A stretch of DNA of 64,000 nucleotides, from the NCBI RefSeq assembly GCF_023498005.1, contig NZ_CP097290.1, forward strand, positions 62,001 to 126,000. The letters run 5' to 3'. The stretch is from Streptomyces durmitorensis (GTDB lineage Bacteria; Actinomycetota; Actinomycetes; Streptomycetales; Streptomycetaceae). Positions within the stretch are counted from its first letter, which is position 1; each line of letters opens with the position of its first letter. Of the stretch, positions 29,101 through 36,875 are shown piece by piece. The notes beneath the pieces were generated by a model, which was not told the origin of the DNA, searched no databases, and was given only the letters and a program-made list of their open reading frames with translations. Both the position numbers and the translations under genes were made by a program.

Positions 29101-32100
29101 CGGAGAGTGCGAGACGGCGCTGGTCGGCGGTGTCACCGTCATGTCGACACCGGCGACCTTCGTGGAGTTCAGCCGCCTGAAGGGACTCTCGGCCGACGGC
29201 CGTTGCAGGAGCTTCTCCGCGGATGCCGATGGCGCAGGCTGGGCCGAAGGCGCGGGCGTCCTCCTCCTCAAGCGGCTCTCGGATGCCGAGCGTGATGGTG
29301 ACCGCGTGCTGGCCGTGATCCGGGGCAGCGCGGTCAACCAGGACGGCCGGAGCCAGGGCCTGACCGCCCCCAACGGCCCCTCGCAGCAGCGGGTGGTGCA
29401 GGACGCACTCACCGCGGCCCGCCTCACCCCCGACGACATCGACGCGATCGAGGCGCACGGCACGGGCACCAGCCTGGGCGACCCCATCGAGGCCGGAGCA
29501 CTCGCCGAGGTCTTCGGCCCCACGCGTACGGCCGAACGGCCCCTGTTCCTGGGTTCGTCGAAGTCGAACATCGGTCACGCCCAGGCGGCGGCCGGAGTCG
29601 CGGGCGTCATCAAGATGATCCTCGCCCTCCAGCACGGCACCCTGCCCAAGACTCTCCACGCGGACGAGCCCAGCTCTCACATCGAGTGGGAGGACTCCGG
29701 CCTGGAACTTCTCCAGGACGCCCGCCCCTGGGAGCGCGGCGAGCGAACCCGCCGGGCGGGCATCTCCTCCTTCGGTCTCAGCGGCACCAACGCCCACCTC
29801 ATCCTGGAGGAAGCCCCCGCCGTCGAGACCACGCAGACGGTTGAGGAAACGGACGCACCACACCTGCCGGTGCCCATCCTCCTGTCGGGCCGGGACGAGA
29901 CAGCCCTGCGCGCCCAGGCACAGCGCTGGGCCGACTGGCTGGAGAGCCAGCCCACCGTGTCACTGACGGATGTGGCCACCACAGCCGCCCTGCACCGCAC
30001 CCACTTCGACACCCGCGCCGCCGTCCTCGCCTCGTCGGCCGACGAGGCGGTGGCCGCACTGCGGGTACTGGGCGACGGCGCCTCGCACGCCGGTCTCGTA
30101 CAAGGCGAGGTGACCGGCGAGGTGACCGGCGACGCCGGGCTCGGCGTCCTGTTCACCGGGCAGGGCAGCCAGTACGGCGGTATGGGGCGGCAGTTGTACG
30201 ACGCCTTCCCCGCTTACCGGGCCGCGTTCGACGCCGTGTGTGAGGCCGTCGATCCGCACCTGGAGAGGTCTCTGGCCGATGTGGTGTTCTCCGGCGGTGA
30301 CGACGGTGACGATCGTGACGGCAGGGGCGCCCTGATCCACGAGACCCAGTACACCCAGCCCGCGCTGTTCGCGCTGGAGGTCGCTCTCTACCGGCTGTGG
30401 GAGTCATGGGGCGTCGTCGCGACGACCGTGGCGGGCCACTCCGTCGGCGAGTTCGCCGCGGCCCATGTCGCGGGGGTGCTGAGCCTTCAGGACGCGGCTC
30501 GGCTCGTCGTCGCCCGCGGCCGTCTGATGCAGTCCTGCCGCGCCGACGGCGCGATGGTCTCCGTCGAAGCCGGCGAGGCCGTGGTGCTCGACGCGATCGG
30601 CGACCGTGCGGGCATCGGCATCGCCGCCCTCAACACCCCGGCGCAGACCGTCGTCAGCGGTGACGCCGACGCCGTCGCCGCCCTCGCCGAGCACTTCGCC
30701 GCCCAGGGGCTGCGCACCCACCGGCTGACCGTCTCGCACGCCTTCCACAGCACGCACATGGACGCGATGCTCGACGAGTACGCCGCCGTGGCCGCCACCT
30801 GCGGCTACCGGGCACCCGCGATCCCGCTGGTGGACACGCGCACCGGCGCCTGGCACTCGTCCGGCACCGCCGAAGGCGAGGGGATCCGCTCGCCGGAGCA
30901 CTGGGTGCGCCAGGTCCGCGACGCGGTCCGGTTCACCGACGCCCTCGGCACGCTCGCGGAGCACGGTGTCCGGCGCTTCCTGGAGTGCGGCCCGGCTCCC
31001 GCGCTCACCCACATGGGCACGCAGACGCTGAGCACCGGTCACTTCACACCGAGCATGCGCAACGCCGCCAAGACGAGCGAGGGCACGGCGGACGAACCCC
31101 GCACGCTGCTGACCGCGCTGGCCCGGCTGCACACGGCGGGCCACCGCGTGGACTGGTCGCGCACCCCGCTGCCCGGCTCGGGCCGCCCCGTCGAGCTGCC
31201 GACGTACGCCTTCCAGCGCACGCGTTACTGGAAGGAGCAGGCGTCCCGCACGGACGTGCGCGGATCGGGTCTGGGGCAGGGCAGCCATCCCTGGCTGCCC
31301 GCGACGGCGGTGCTCGCGGGCGGCGACGGGCATCTGCTGTCCGGTGCCGTCTCCGCGGCCGAGTACCCCTGGCTGGCCGACCACGCCGTGTTCGACTCCG
31401 TGCTGCTGCCCGGCACCGGTCTGCTCGACCTGGCCTGGGCGGCCGCGCACACCGTGGGCGCCGCACGCGTCGCGCACCTCACCCTCGCCCGGCCGCTGGT
31501 TCTCGACGGCTCCGCACGGACCCGGCTCCAGGTGCGCGTCGGCGGGCCTTCGCCGGAGGGACAGCGCGCGATCGCCGTCTACAGCCAGCCCGAGGACGTC
31601 GCCGACCAGCAGGAGTGGACCCTGCACGCCGAGGGAGAGCTGGACGACGTCCAGGTTCCGGGCGACGAGGCGTTCGCCGAGCTGAGCGCCTGGCCCGTGC
31701 CCGGTGCGGACGGCGTGCAACTGGGCGGCTTCTACGACGGGATGGCGGAGAAGGGCGTCCGGTACGGGCCTGCCTTCCGCGGCCTGACGGAGCTGTCGCG
31801 CCGGGACGGTGTCGCCTACGGGCGCATCGTGCTGCCGGAAGGCGACGGCGTCGGCACGAGCGGATTCGGGGTGCACCCGGCGCTGTTCGACGCGGCCCTG
31901 CACACCCTCGCAGGCACCACCCCGGACGAGCAGGACACGGACGGCGACACGGTGTTGCTGCCGTTCGCCTGGACGGACGTCACGCTGTACGCGACGGGCG
32001 CCACGGAGCTGCGGGTCCGCGTCGAGCTCGAGCCGTCCGGCGAGGGCGGCGAGACCCGCGCTTCGGTGCTCCTCGCCGACGGAGCGGGCCGGCCGGTGGC

Positions 32101-35050
32101 ATCGGCACGCGGCCTGCGCCTGCAGCGGGCGAGCGCCGAGCAGCTGCGTGCCGGCGGGCGCGACACCGACCATCTGTACCGCGTGGAGTTCCAGCCGGTG
32201 GAGGCGGAGGCGCTGACCGCGTCCGGCGCCGACGATGCTGCCGGCACGCTGGTCCTCGGCGACGGGGAGGGCCTCGTCGCCCGGTCCTTGAACGCCCTGG
32301 CCTTCGCGGACCTCGATGCGCTCCTCGCCGCAGACCCGGCGCCGCGCCGCATCGTGGTCGACCGCACACCGCGGCCGTCCTCCGCAGCCCCCGCCGCGGA
32401 GCCGTCCGTGGCCGAGCAGGCGCATGCCACCGCGATCGGCGAACTCGCCCTGGTCCAGCGGCTGTTGGCATCTCCGGCGCTGGTCGACACCGAGGTCGTG
32501 TGGGTGACCGGCGACGCGGTCAGCACCCGCCCGGACGACACGGTCGCCGCGCTGGGCACCGCCCCTGTGTGGGGTCTGGTCCGCTCGGTGCGGGCCGAGA
32601 GCCCGGAGCGGACATGGCGTCTGGTCGACGTGGGCGCGGACGCCGCGGCACCGGAACTGCTCGCGGCGGCGCTGGCCGTCACCGGTGAGCCGGAGGTGGC
32701 ACTGCGCGGCGAGATGGTGTTCGTCCCGCGTCTGGCACGGGCCGGTTCCGGCAGCACGGTACGGGTGCCGGACGCCGGGGCATGGGCCCTGGACGTGCGG
32801 GAGAAGGGCAGGCTCGACACGTTCGAGGCGGTGCCGCTGGACACCGGCGAGCCGCTCGGCCCCGGCGAGGTCCGGGTGCAGGTGCGCGCGGCCGGCCTGA
32901 ACTTCCGTGACGTCCTCAACGCACTGGACATGGTCCACGCCCCGAAGTTCGGCCTCGAATGTGCCGGAGTCGTGCTGGAGGCCGGTGCGCAGGTGGAGCA
33001 TCTGCGGGTCGGTGACCGGGTGATGGGTCTGGCGGTGGGTTCGTTCGGTACGGAGGTCCGGGCTGATGCGCGGGTCATGACTCCCATCCCGGAGGGTTTG
33101 TCGTATGCGCAGGCTGCGACGGTGCCGTTGACGTTCCTGACGGCGTATCACGGTCTGGTTGATCTGGGTGGGCTGCGGGCGGGCGAGAAGGTGCTGGTGC
33201 ATGCGGCCGCCGGTGGTGTGGGCATGGCCGCGGTTCAGCTGGCCCGGCATCTTGGCGCCGAGGTGTACGGCACGGCCAGTTCCGGCAAGTGGTCTGCTCT
33301 GCGTGCCATGGGTCTGGCCGATGACCACATTGCCTCCTCCCGGGACACCGGTTTCGCGGAGGGCTGGCGGGAGGTGTCCTTCGATGTGGTCCTGAACTCT
33401 CTGGCGCGTGAGTTCGTCGACAGCACGCTGGGGATGCTGTCCGACGGCGGGCGTTTCCTGGAGATGGGCAAGACCGACATCCGTGAGGCGGGTCAGGTCG
33501 CCTCCGATCATCCCGGTGTGCGCTACCAGGCCTTCGACCTCATGGACAGCGGCGCCGACCGTATCCAGGAAATGCTCCTGGAGATCACCGCACTCCTGGC
33601 CGACGGCACGATCCGCCCGCTGCCACTGCACGCCTACGACGTCCGCGAGGCACCCAGCGCCTTCCGGTTCATGGCGCAGGGCAAGCACACCGGCAAGCTG
33701 GTCCTCACCCTCCCCCGGGCTCTCGACCCCGAGGGCACCGCGCTGATCACCGGCGGTACCGGGGCGCTTGGCCGGGCCGTCGCCGAACACCTCATCCACA
33801 CCCACGGCATACGCCACCTCGTCCTCACCTCCCGCCGCGGCCCCGACGCGCCCGGCGCCGACACCCTGATCACCCACCTCCAGGCGGCAGGCGCCACCAC
33901 CGTGCGCATCGTCGCCTGCGACGTCAGCCGTCGCGACGACGTCGCCGCCGCCGTCTCCGCCGTGGCCACAGGCCACCCGCTGACCGCGGTGGTGCACCTG
34001 GCCGCAGTCCTCGACGACGGCATCGCACGCAACCAGGACGCGGATCGGATGGCCGCGGTCCTCGCACCGAAGGCCGACGGCGCGCTCCTCCTGCACGAGC
34101 TGACCGCCGATCAGGATCTGGCCGTCTTCGCCCTGTTCTCCTCGGTGGCGGGCACGTTCGGCTCCCCGGGGCAGACCAACTACGCGGCCGCCAATGCCTT
34201 CCTGGACGCCTTCGCCGCCTACCGCCACACCCTCGGGCTGCCGGGGCTCAGCCTCGCCTGGGGGCTGTGGGACCAGGGCGGAACGGGCATGACCGCCCAC
34301 CTGGGCGAGGCCGAACTGGCCCGGATGCGCCGCGGAGGCGCCCGCGCCCTCGGCGTCGACGAAGGGCTCGCGCTGTTCGACGCCGCACTGCTCCGCCCCG
34401 AGGCGCAACTGGCCCCGGTCAGGCTCGACCTGGCGGCGCTGGCGCAGCAGGAGGACGTGGCACCGCTGCTGCGGGCCCTGGTGCGGCCGCGGCTGCGGCA
34501 GGCCGCGGCCACCGCGCAGCAGGGCTCGGACTTCCTCGACCGGCTCGCGGCGCTGGGCGAGGCGGAGCGCTTCGAGACGCTCACCGAGTTCGTCCGCGGT
34601 GAGGTGGCGGCCGCCGTCGGCCTGCCGGGCGCACACGCGGTGGCCGCGGAGAAGCCGCTGCAGGGCCTGGGCCTGGACTCGCTGATGTCCGTCGACCTGA
34701 AGAACCGCATCGCCGCCCGGACCGGCGCCGAACTGCCCAGCACGCTGGCGTTCGACTACCCGACGCCGAGGGCGATCGCGGAGTTCCTCCTCGGCAAGCT
34801 GCGGCTCGGCGGCGCGGCACAGGACGTCCCGCCGCAGGACCCCATGGCCGCGGCCCAGTGGGCCATCGGCAAGGCCGGTCCCGCGCTGCTGCGGGAGAGC
34901 GGACTGCTCGCGCAGCTGCTCGACCTGGCGCAGGGCACGGACCTGCCGAAGCAGAACGGGGCGGACGACGCCCTGAGGGCGGCCGAATCGCTCAGCGACT
35001 CGGACATCGACCGGGCCCTGGACATGGTGCTCGGCGACTTCGCCGCCTGA
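23165..35050 (+). CDS. Type I PKS PksD: module 5 (KS-AT-DH-KR-ACP) and module 6 (KS-AT-DH-ER-KR-ACP)
   Basis: 3961 residues. The GTG at 23165 overlaps the PksC stop and opens a docking helix (VQKLETYLRRTTNAL). Module 5: KS Cys204; AT Ser655 with YASHH, methylmalonyl type; DH His961; KR from 1422 with LDD and Tyr1563; ACP Ser1732. Module 6: KS Cys1963; AT Ser2426 with HAFH 2525-2528, malonyl type and clearly different from the module 3-5 ATs; DH His2740 (HAVFDSVLLP); ER (LNFRDVL; HAAAGGVG with Gly3350); KR from 3530 with LDD and Tyr3673; ACP Ser3839. Module 6 should reduce its beta carbon fully to CH2. There is no TE: the protein ends in a docking-like tail (SDIDRALDMVLGDFAA), so the chain should pass to another PKS that is not in this window. 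The flavin monooxygenase gene follows 33 bp later. Confidence 0.93.
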   Translation: MSATDVQKLETYLRRTTNALLQAENDLASERAAKTEPIAVVSMSCRLPGGINTPEDYWQLLVSGGDAVGGLPKRWESLGLYDADPEAVGKSYAREGGFIDDIEGFDAEFFGISPREAQSMDPQQRIVLETAWEALERAGIRPETLSESRTGVYLGTMSSDYGKQTGLGDLDGYVSTGNASSVVSGRVSYALGLQGPAVTVDTACSSSLVATHLGVTALRNGECDTALAGGVTVMSTPALFVEFSRLKGMAADGRCKSFSADADGAGWAEGAGVLVLKRLSDAERDGDRVLAVIRGSAVNQDGRSQGLTAPNGPSQQRVVQDALTAARLTPDDIDAIEAHGTGTSLGDPIEAGALAEVFGPTRTAERPLFLGSSKSNIGHAQAAAGVAGVIKMILALQHGTLPKTLHADEPSSHIEWEDSGLELLQDARPWERGERTRRAGISSFGLSGTNAHLILEEAPAVETTQTEGTDAPHLPVPILLSGRDETALRAQAQRWADWLESQPTVSLTDVATTAALHRTHFDARAAVLAESVEQAAETLRLVAAGQADERAVTGTAVPGGKTVFVYPGQGSQWTGMGRDLLAQSQVFADTVDACDAALRPFTGWSVREVLTGEGGDHPPLDRVDVIQPALFAMGVALSALWRSRGIEPDAVIGHSQGEVVAAVVAGALTLEQGAQIVAQRSQAVRTCSGQGGMALIERPQAEVEEFIAPYGEALSIAAVNTATSTVVSGEAAALDQLVAELQGRDVYARKVNVDYASHHAHMDPLLPGLEAGFTNITPTRTDTAFYSTVTGDLTEGTDLDGGYWCRNLRKTVRFDQALTRLLDDHHTTYIEISAHPVLSMPLTNAAAEHDGIVIGTLTRNHGSLAQLLRNLSLLHVQGHPTPWEQILPTTSPTSQVLLPTYAFQHEHFWTDPTHTPQDTTSLGLNASAHPWLGAATALANGEGHLLTGRLSPAQHPWLTDHTVYNTPLLPGTGLLELAWTAATETGAARVEELTLAEPLVLPEPGDNNGHIRLQVTVGAPDDSGRCEVAVYSQQEDGQETWTCHATGVLGGGSDEDGSDAAASGATSALAQWPVPGAERMDLDGLYDRLAGQGLGYGPAFQGLRELWRKDGAGYGLVRLPEEVGTGEFGVHPALLDAALHTLTALRSTEEAVILPFEWSGAELRSTGPRELRVRVELDDAQTSARVLAADPAGNVVVSGTLALREATREQIRSSRSARHLYRVTFTPARALREVPHDDLWVLGGTGDLARALGAEAFPDLAAALAGLGEDELPPARIVVDATGAASGGAVADAESVRQAAATVLTQVQDVVAEPRLSGTEVVWATRGAVGEAAYDLTHAPVWGVVRAARAEYTERSLRLVDLDAGVADAELLEQAVAVEGEPEIVLRDGHVLVARLARVGHGDGGEAGAARFDLDGTVLITGGTGELGRQLATHLVREHGIRHLTLTSRRGAEAPGVEELIAALTEAGADTVDLRACDISDHQQTATLIGALERPLTGVFHLAGTLDDGLITAQTPQRLEKVLAPKVDGALHLHTLTADHDLAAFVLFSSAAGVLGGAGQSTYAAANTFLDALAEHRHAQGKVATSLSWGLWQQAGIGMTAHLGDAELARMRRQGVTALTTEQALHLLDTTLTTGHPHTVPVKLELPSLQRDFDRDGETQPLLRSLLRAPRRRASGTVEGGTLRDRLAPLSDEERGKELTALVRGEAAVVLGIADGSGLGADQVLKDLGIDSLMAVELRRRLSAATGVSLPATLAFDYPTPTAIAGLLLDKLALGGTPKQATPRRTRRAGADEPIAVVSMSCRLPGGISTPEDYWQLLVSGGDAVGAFPGRWAGLDLYDADPEAVGKSYAREGGFIDDIEGFDAEFFGITPREAQSMDPQQRIVLETVWEALERAGVRPETLSESRTGVYLGTMGSDYGNLHNHDLDGLDGYLSTGNASSVLSGRVSYTLGLQGPALTVDTACSSSLVATHLGVTALRNGECETALVGGVTVMSTPATFVEFSRLKGLSADGRCRSFSADADGAGWAEGAGVLLLKRLSDAERDGDRVLAVIRGSAVNQDGRSQGLTAPNGPSQQRVVQDALTAARLTPDDIDAIEAHGTGTSLGDPIEAGALAEVFGPTRTAERPLFLGSSKSNIGHAQAAAGVAGVIKMILALQHGTLPKTLHADEPSSHIEWEDSGLELLQDARPWERGERTRRAGISSFGLSGTNAHLILEEAPAVETTQTVEETDAPHLPVPILLSGRDETALRAQAQRWADWLESQPTVSLTDVATTAALHRTHFDTRAAVLASSADEAVAALRVLGDGASHAGLVQGEVTGEVTGDAGLGVLFTGQGSQYGGMGRQLYDAFPAYRAAFDAVCEAVDPHLERSLADVVFSGGDDGDDRDGRGALIHETQYTQPALFALEVALYRLWESWGVVATTVAGHSVGEFAAAHVAGVLSLQDAARLVVARGRLMQSCRADGAMVSVEAGEAVVLDAIGDRAGIGIAALNTPAQTVVSGDADAVAALAEHFAAQGLRTHRLTVSHAFHSTHMDAMLDEYAAVAATCGYRAPAIPLVDTRTGAWHSSGTAEGEGIRSPEHWVRQVRDAVRFTDALGTLAEHGVRRFLECGPAPALTHMGTQTLSTGHFTPSMRNAAKTSEGTADEPRTLLTALARLHTAGHRVDWSRTPLPGSGRPVELPTYAFQRTRYWKEQASRTDVRGSGLGQGSHPWLPATAVLAGGDGHLLSGAVSAAEYPWLADHAVFDSVLLPGTGLLDLAWAAAHTVGAARVAHLTLARPLVLDGSARTRLQVRVGGPSPEGQRAIAVYSQPEDVADQQEWTLHAEGELDDVQVPGDEAFAELSAWPVPGADGVQLGGFYDGMAEKGVRYGPAFRGLTELSRRDGVAYGRIVLPEGDGVGTSGFGVHPALFDAALHTLAGTTPDEQDTDGDTVLLPFAWTDVTLYATGATELRVRVELEPSGEGGETRASVLLADGAGRPVASARGLRLQRASAEQLRAGGRDTDHLYRVEFQPVEAEALTASGADDAAGTLVLGDGEGLVARSLNALAFADLDALLAADPAPRRIVVDRTPRPSSAAPAAEPSVAEQAHATAIGELALVQRLLASPALVDTEVVWVTGDAVSTRPDDTVAALGTAPVWGLVRSVRAESPERTWRLVDVGADAAAPELLAAALAVTGEPEVALRGEMVFVPRLARAGSGSTVRVPDAGAWALDVREKGRLDTFEAVPLDTGEPLGPGEVRVQVRAAGLNFRDVLNALDMVHAPKFGLECAGVVLEAGAQVEHLRVGDRVMGLAVGSFGTEVRADARVMTPIPEGLSYAQAATVPLTFLTAYHGLVDLGGLRAGEKVLVHAAAGGVGMAAVQLARHLGAEVYGTASSGKWSALRAMGLADDHIASSRDTGFAEGWREVSFDVVLNSLAREFVDSTLGMLSDGGRFLEMGKTDIREAGQVASDHPGVRYQAFDLMDSGADRIQEMLLEITALLADGTIRPLPLHAYDVREAPSAFRFMAQGKHTGKLVLTLPRALDPEGTALITGGTGALGRAVAEHLIHTHGIRHLVLTSRRGPDAPGADTLITHLQAAGATTVRIVACDVSRRDDVAAAVSAVATGHPLTAVVHLAAVLDDGIARNQDADRMAAVLAPKADGALLLHELTADQDLAVFALFSSVAGTFGSPGQTNYAAANAFLDAFAAYRHTLGLPGLSLAWGLWDQGGTGMTAHLGEAELARMRRGGARALGVDEGLALFDAALLRPEAQLAPVRLDLAALAQQEDVAPLLRALVRPRLRQAAATAQQGSDFLDRLAALGEAERFETLTEFVRGEVAAAVGLPGAHAVAAEKPLQGLGLDSLMSVDLKNRIAARTGAELPSTLAFDYPTPRAIAEFLLGKLRLGGAAQDVPPQDPMAAAQWAIGKAGPALLRESGLLAQLLDLAQGTDLPKQNGADDALRAAESLSDSDIDRALDMVLGDFAA
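24838..26215 (+). repeat. Internal repeat, AT-DH segment, copy in module 5
   Basis: Near-identical in DNA to 19228-20600 (module 4) and 13955-15195 (module 3). The copy is in PksD, so the homogenised unit spans two genes. Confidence 0.8.
27395..28095 (+). repeat. Internal repeat, KR segment, copy in module 5
   Basis: Near-identical to 21812-22510 and 16498-17100. The KR of module 6 (from about 33740) does not belong to this repeat set. Confidence 0.8.
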
Positions 35051-35083
35051 CCCGTACCCAATGATCACGAAAGGAAGACGACG

Positions 35084-36466
35084 ATGAGTGCCCGGACCGT
35101 GGTGATGGGTGGAGGGATCTCAGGTCTGTCCGTGGCGCTGCTGCTGGCGCGGCGGGGCTTCGAGGTGACCGTGCTGGAGCGCGACCAGGCCCCGCCCGGG
35201 GATCTGGCCGCCATCGGCGACTGGCACCGCCCCGGTGCCCCGCAGACCCGCCAACTGCACACCTTCCTGGGGCTGTTCCGGCAGCACCTGCGCACGCACC
35301 TGCCCGATGTGTACGAGGACCTGCTGGCCAACGGCGCCGAGGAGGTCAGTATCGCCACACCCGACGGCACCACCCCGGCCGGTGCCGAGGACCTCGCGGT
35401 CCTCGCGTCGCGGCGCCCGACCGTGGAGTGGGCACTGGAACGCGCCCTGCGCCGGGAAGCGGGCGTCGAGATCCAGTACGGGACGTCGGTCCGCAGGGCC
35501 GAGGTGAAGGACGGCCGGATCACCGGCGTACGGGTGCGCGGTGGTGTCGTCGACGCGGACGTGCTCCTCGACGCGGCCGGCCGCCGCTCGCCGCTGCGTG
35601 ACGACTTCACGGTCCTGGAGGGGGACGAGGACTGCGGGGTCGTGTACAACACGCGGTTCTACCGGCTGCTTGACGGGGTGCCGCGGCCGCCGCTCAAACG
35701 CGGTGTGACGACGATGGTCGCGGGCGACGGATTCGGCGGCGGGCTGTTCTACCACGACAACCGGACGTTCGCGATCGGCATCGGCCGCCTCCCCGACGAC
35801 AACGACCTCAAGGCACTGCGTGAAGCGGAGGCCTTCGACCAGGTCACCGCGCTGTTCCCGGAGTTCGAGCCATGGCTGCGCCCCGACGTCAGCGAGGTTC
35901 TGACCGAGGTCGTGCCCATGGCCGGGCTGCGCAACACCCTGCGCGGCCTGGCGCCCGGAGCCCCCGTGGGCTACGGCGTCCTGGGCGACGCGCTGTGCAC
36001 GACCGATCCTGCCTTCGGGCGCGGTGCCTCGGTGGCGCTGCATCAGGCCGTGCTGCTCGCCGAGGCGTTCGCCGCGGACCCGGGCGCTCTGCCCGGGCTC
36101 GTGCGGGACGTGACCGCCCGGGCCCAGGCCTGGGTGCGGCCCTGGTTCGACGACTCGGTCCAGGCCGACGTCGCCCGCACCCGGCTCTGGCAGGCCGTGG
36201 CCGACGGGCACCAGCTGCCGCAGGGCGCGGGGATGGCTGTGCCGCCGGTGAGCCTGTTCAGCCTCATGGACGCCGGGGAGCACGATCTGCACCTGTGGCA
36301 GGCGGCGCAGCGCGTGGCCGGTCTCCTGGCCCCGGTGGACAGCCTGGACACCCCGGAGAACCGGCGGCGTCTGCAGGAGGTGTGGGCGTCGGGCCGGCGT
36401 CCGCAGGCTCCCTCCGGGCCGAGCCGGGCCGACCTCGTCGAGGTGCTGTCCGCGTCCTCCCGCTGA
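35084..36466 (+). CDS. FAD-dependent monooxygenase (possible polyene epoxidase)
   Basis: 460 residues; ATG at 35084 preceded by AAAGGAAG. The N-terminus has the Rossmann FAD motif (GGGISGLSVALLLARRG, about 9-25), then P-Q-T-R-Q-L-H near residue 52. A second FAD motif, GDALCTTDPAFGRG, lies near residue 300. This layout, including the Q-x-R-x-x-H stretch, fits flavin monooxygenases of the type that includes the polyether epoxidases Lsd18 and MonCI (comparison from memory). It could epoxidise or hydroxylate the conjugated alkene region predicted for the PKS product; the substrate is inferred. No signal peptide or membrane segment is visible. It lies 33 bp after PksD on the same strand, so it is probably in the PKS transcript. 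Confidence 0.8.
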   Translation: MSARTVVMGGGISGLSVALLLARRGFEVTVLERDQAPPGDLAAIGDWHRPGAPQTRQLHTFLGLFRQHLRTHLPDVYEDLLANGAEEVSIATPDGTTPAGAEDLAVLASRRPTVEWALERALRREAGVEIQYGTSVRRAEVKDGRITGVRVRGGVVDADVLLDAAGRRSPLRDDFTVLEGDEDCGVVYNTRFYRLLDGVPRPPLKRGVTTMVAGDGFGGGLFYHDNRTFAIGIGRLPDDNDLKALREAEAFDQVTALFPEFEPWLRPDVSEVLTEVVPMAGLRNTLRGLAPGAPVGYGVLGDALCTTDPAFGRGASVALHQAVLLAEAFAADPGALPGLVRDVTARAQAWVRPWFDDSVQADVARTRLWQAVADGHQLPQGAGMAVPPVSLFSLMDAGEHDLHLWQAAQRVAGLLAPVDSLDTPENRRRLQEVWASGRRPQAPSGPSRADLVEVLSASSR

Positions 36467-36492
36467 ACGCGTCGGCAAGGGCGAGGCGAAGG

Positions 36493-36546
36493 CAGGACCA
36501 CACACGAACGCAGGACCACACACGAACGCGACACCACACACGAAGG
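36493..36546. repeat. 18-bp tandem repeat (about three units) upstream of the ferredoxin gene
   Basis: CAGGACCACACACGAACG occurs twice head to tail at 36493-36510 and 36511-36528, followed by a third unit matching at 14 of 18 positions (36529-36546). The array fills the short gap between the flavin monooxygenase and the ferredoxin and ends at the ferredoxin Shine-Dalgarno region. It may be slippage or a binding array. Confidence 0.85.
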
Positions 36547-36561
36547 AACGAAGGATCCTGG

Positions 36562-36759
36562 ATGAAGATCATTGCCGATGCCGGTCGCTGCATCGGAGCC
36601 GGCCAGTGCGTCATGGCTGCCGACTCCGTCTTCGACCAGTCCCCGGCCACCGGCGAAGTCATGCTGCTGGCGGCGAGGGTTCCGGCCGACGAGGTGGACG
36701 CCGTCCTCGAGGCGGTGTCGACCTGCCCCACCGGCGCTCTGTCCACGGCGGAGGACTGA
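36562..36759 (+). CDS. [3Fe-4S] ferredoxin, P450 redox partner
   Basis: 65 residues; ATG at 36562 after GAAGGATCC. The Cys pattern is C-x5-C (CIGAGQC, Cys10 and Cys16) and a later C-P-T-G-A (Cys54). This is the three-cysteine pattern of the small ferredoxins that pass electrons to actinobacterial P450s. There is no matching ferredoxin reductase in the window, so a housekeeping reductase must serve it. The P450 at 36876 is the obvious partner. Confidence 0.92.
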   Translation: MKIIADAGRCIGAGQCVMAADSVFDQSPATGEVMLLAARVPADEVDAVLEAVSTCPTGALSTAED

Positions 36760-36875
36760 GCGCGTCGCGACGTCTCCTCGCACGGCTCCGAGGCCGGCCA
36801 CCCCCACGTGCGCCGGCCCGCGGCGATCAGCCGCGGAGCCCACGATCGAACACCTCCCCCACGATCGGAGAACGT

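Noticed and set aside
30404..35068. Very long open frame on the minus strand opposite PksD (and similar ones opposite PksA-PksC, e.g. 223-3090 and 12138-14126)
   Set aside because: Antisense frames stay open because of GC-rich third positions. The translations are rich in Arg, Gly, Ala and His with no domain, while the plus strand codes recognisable PKS domains.
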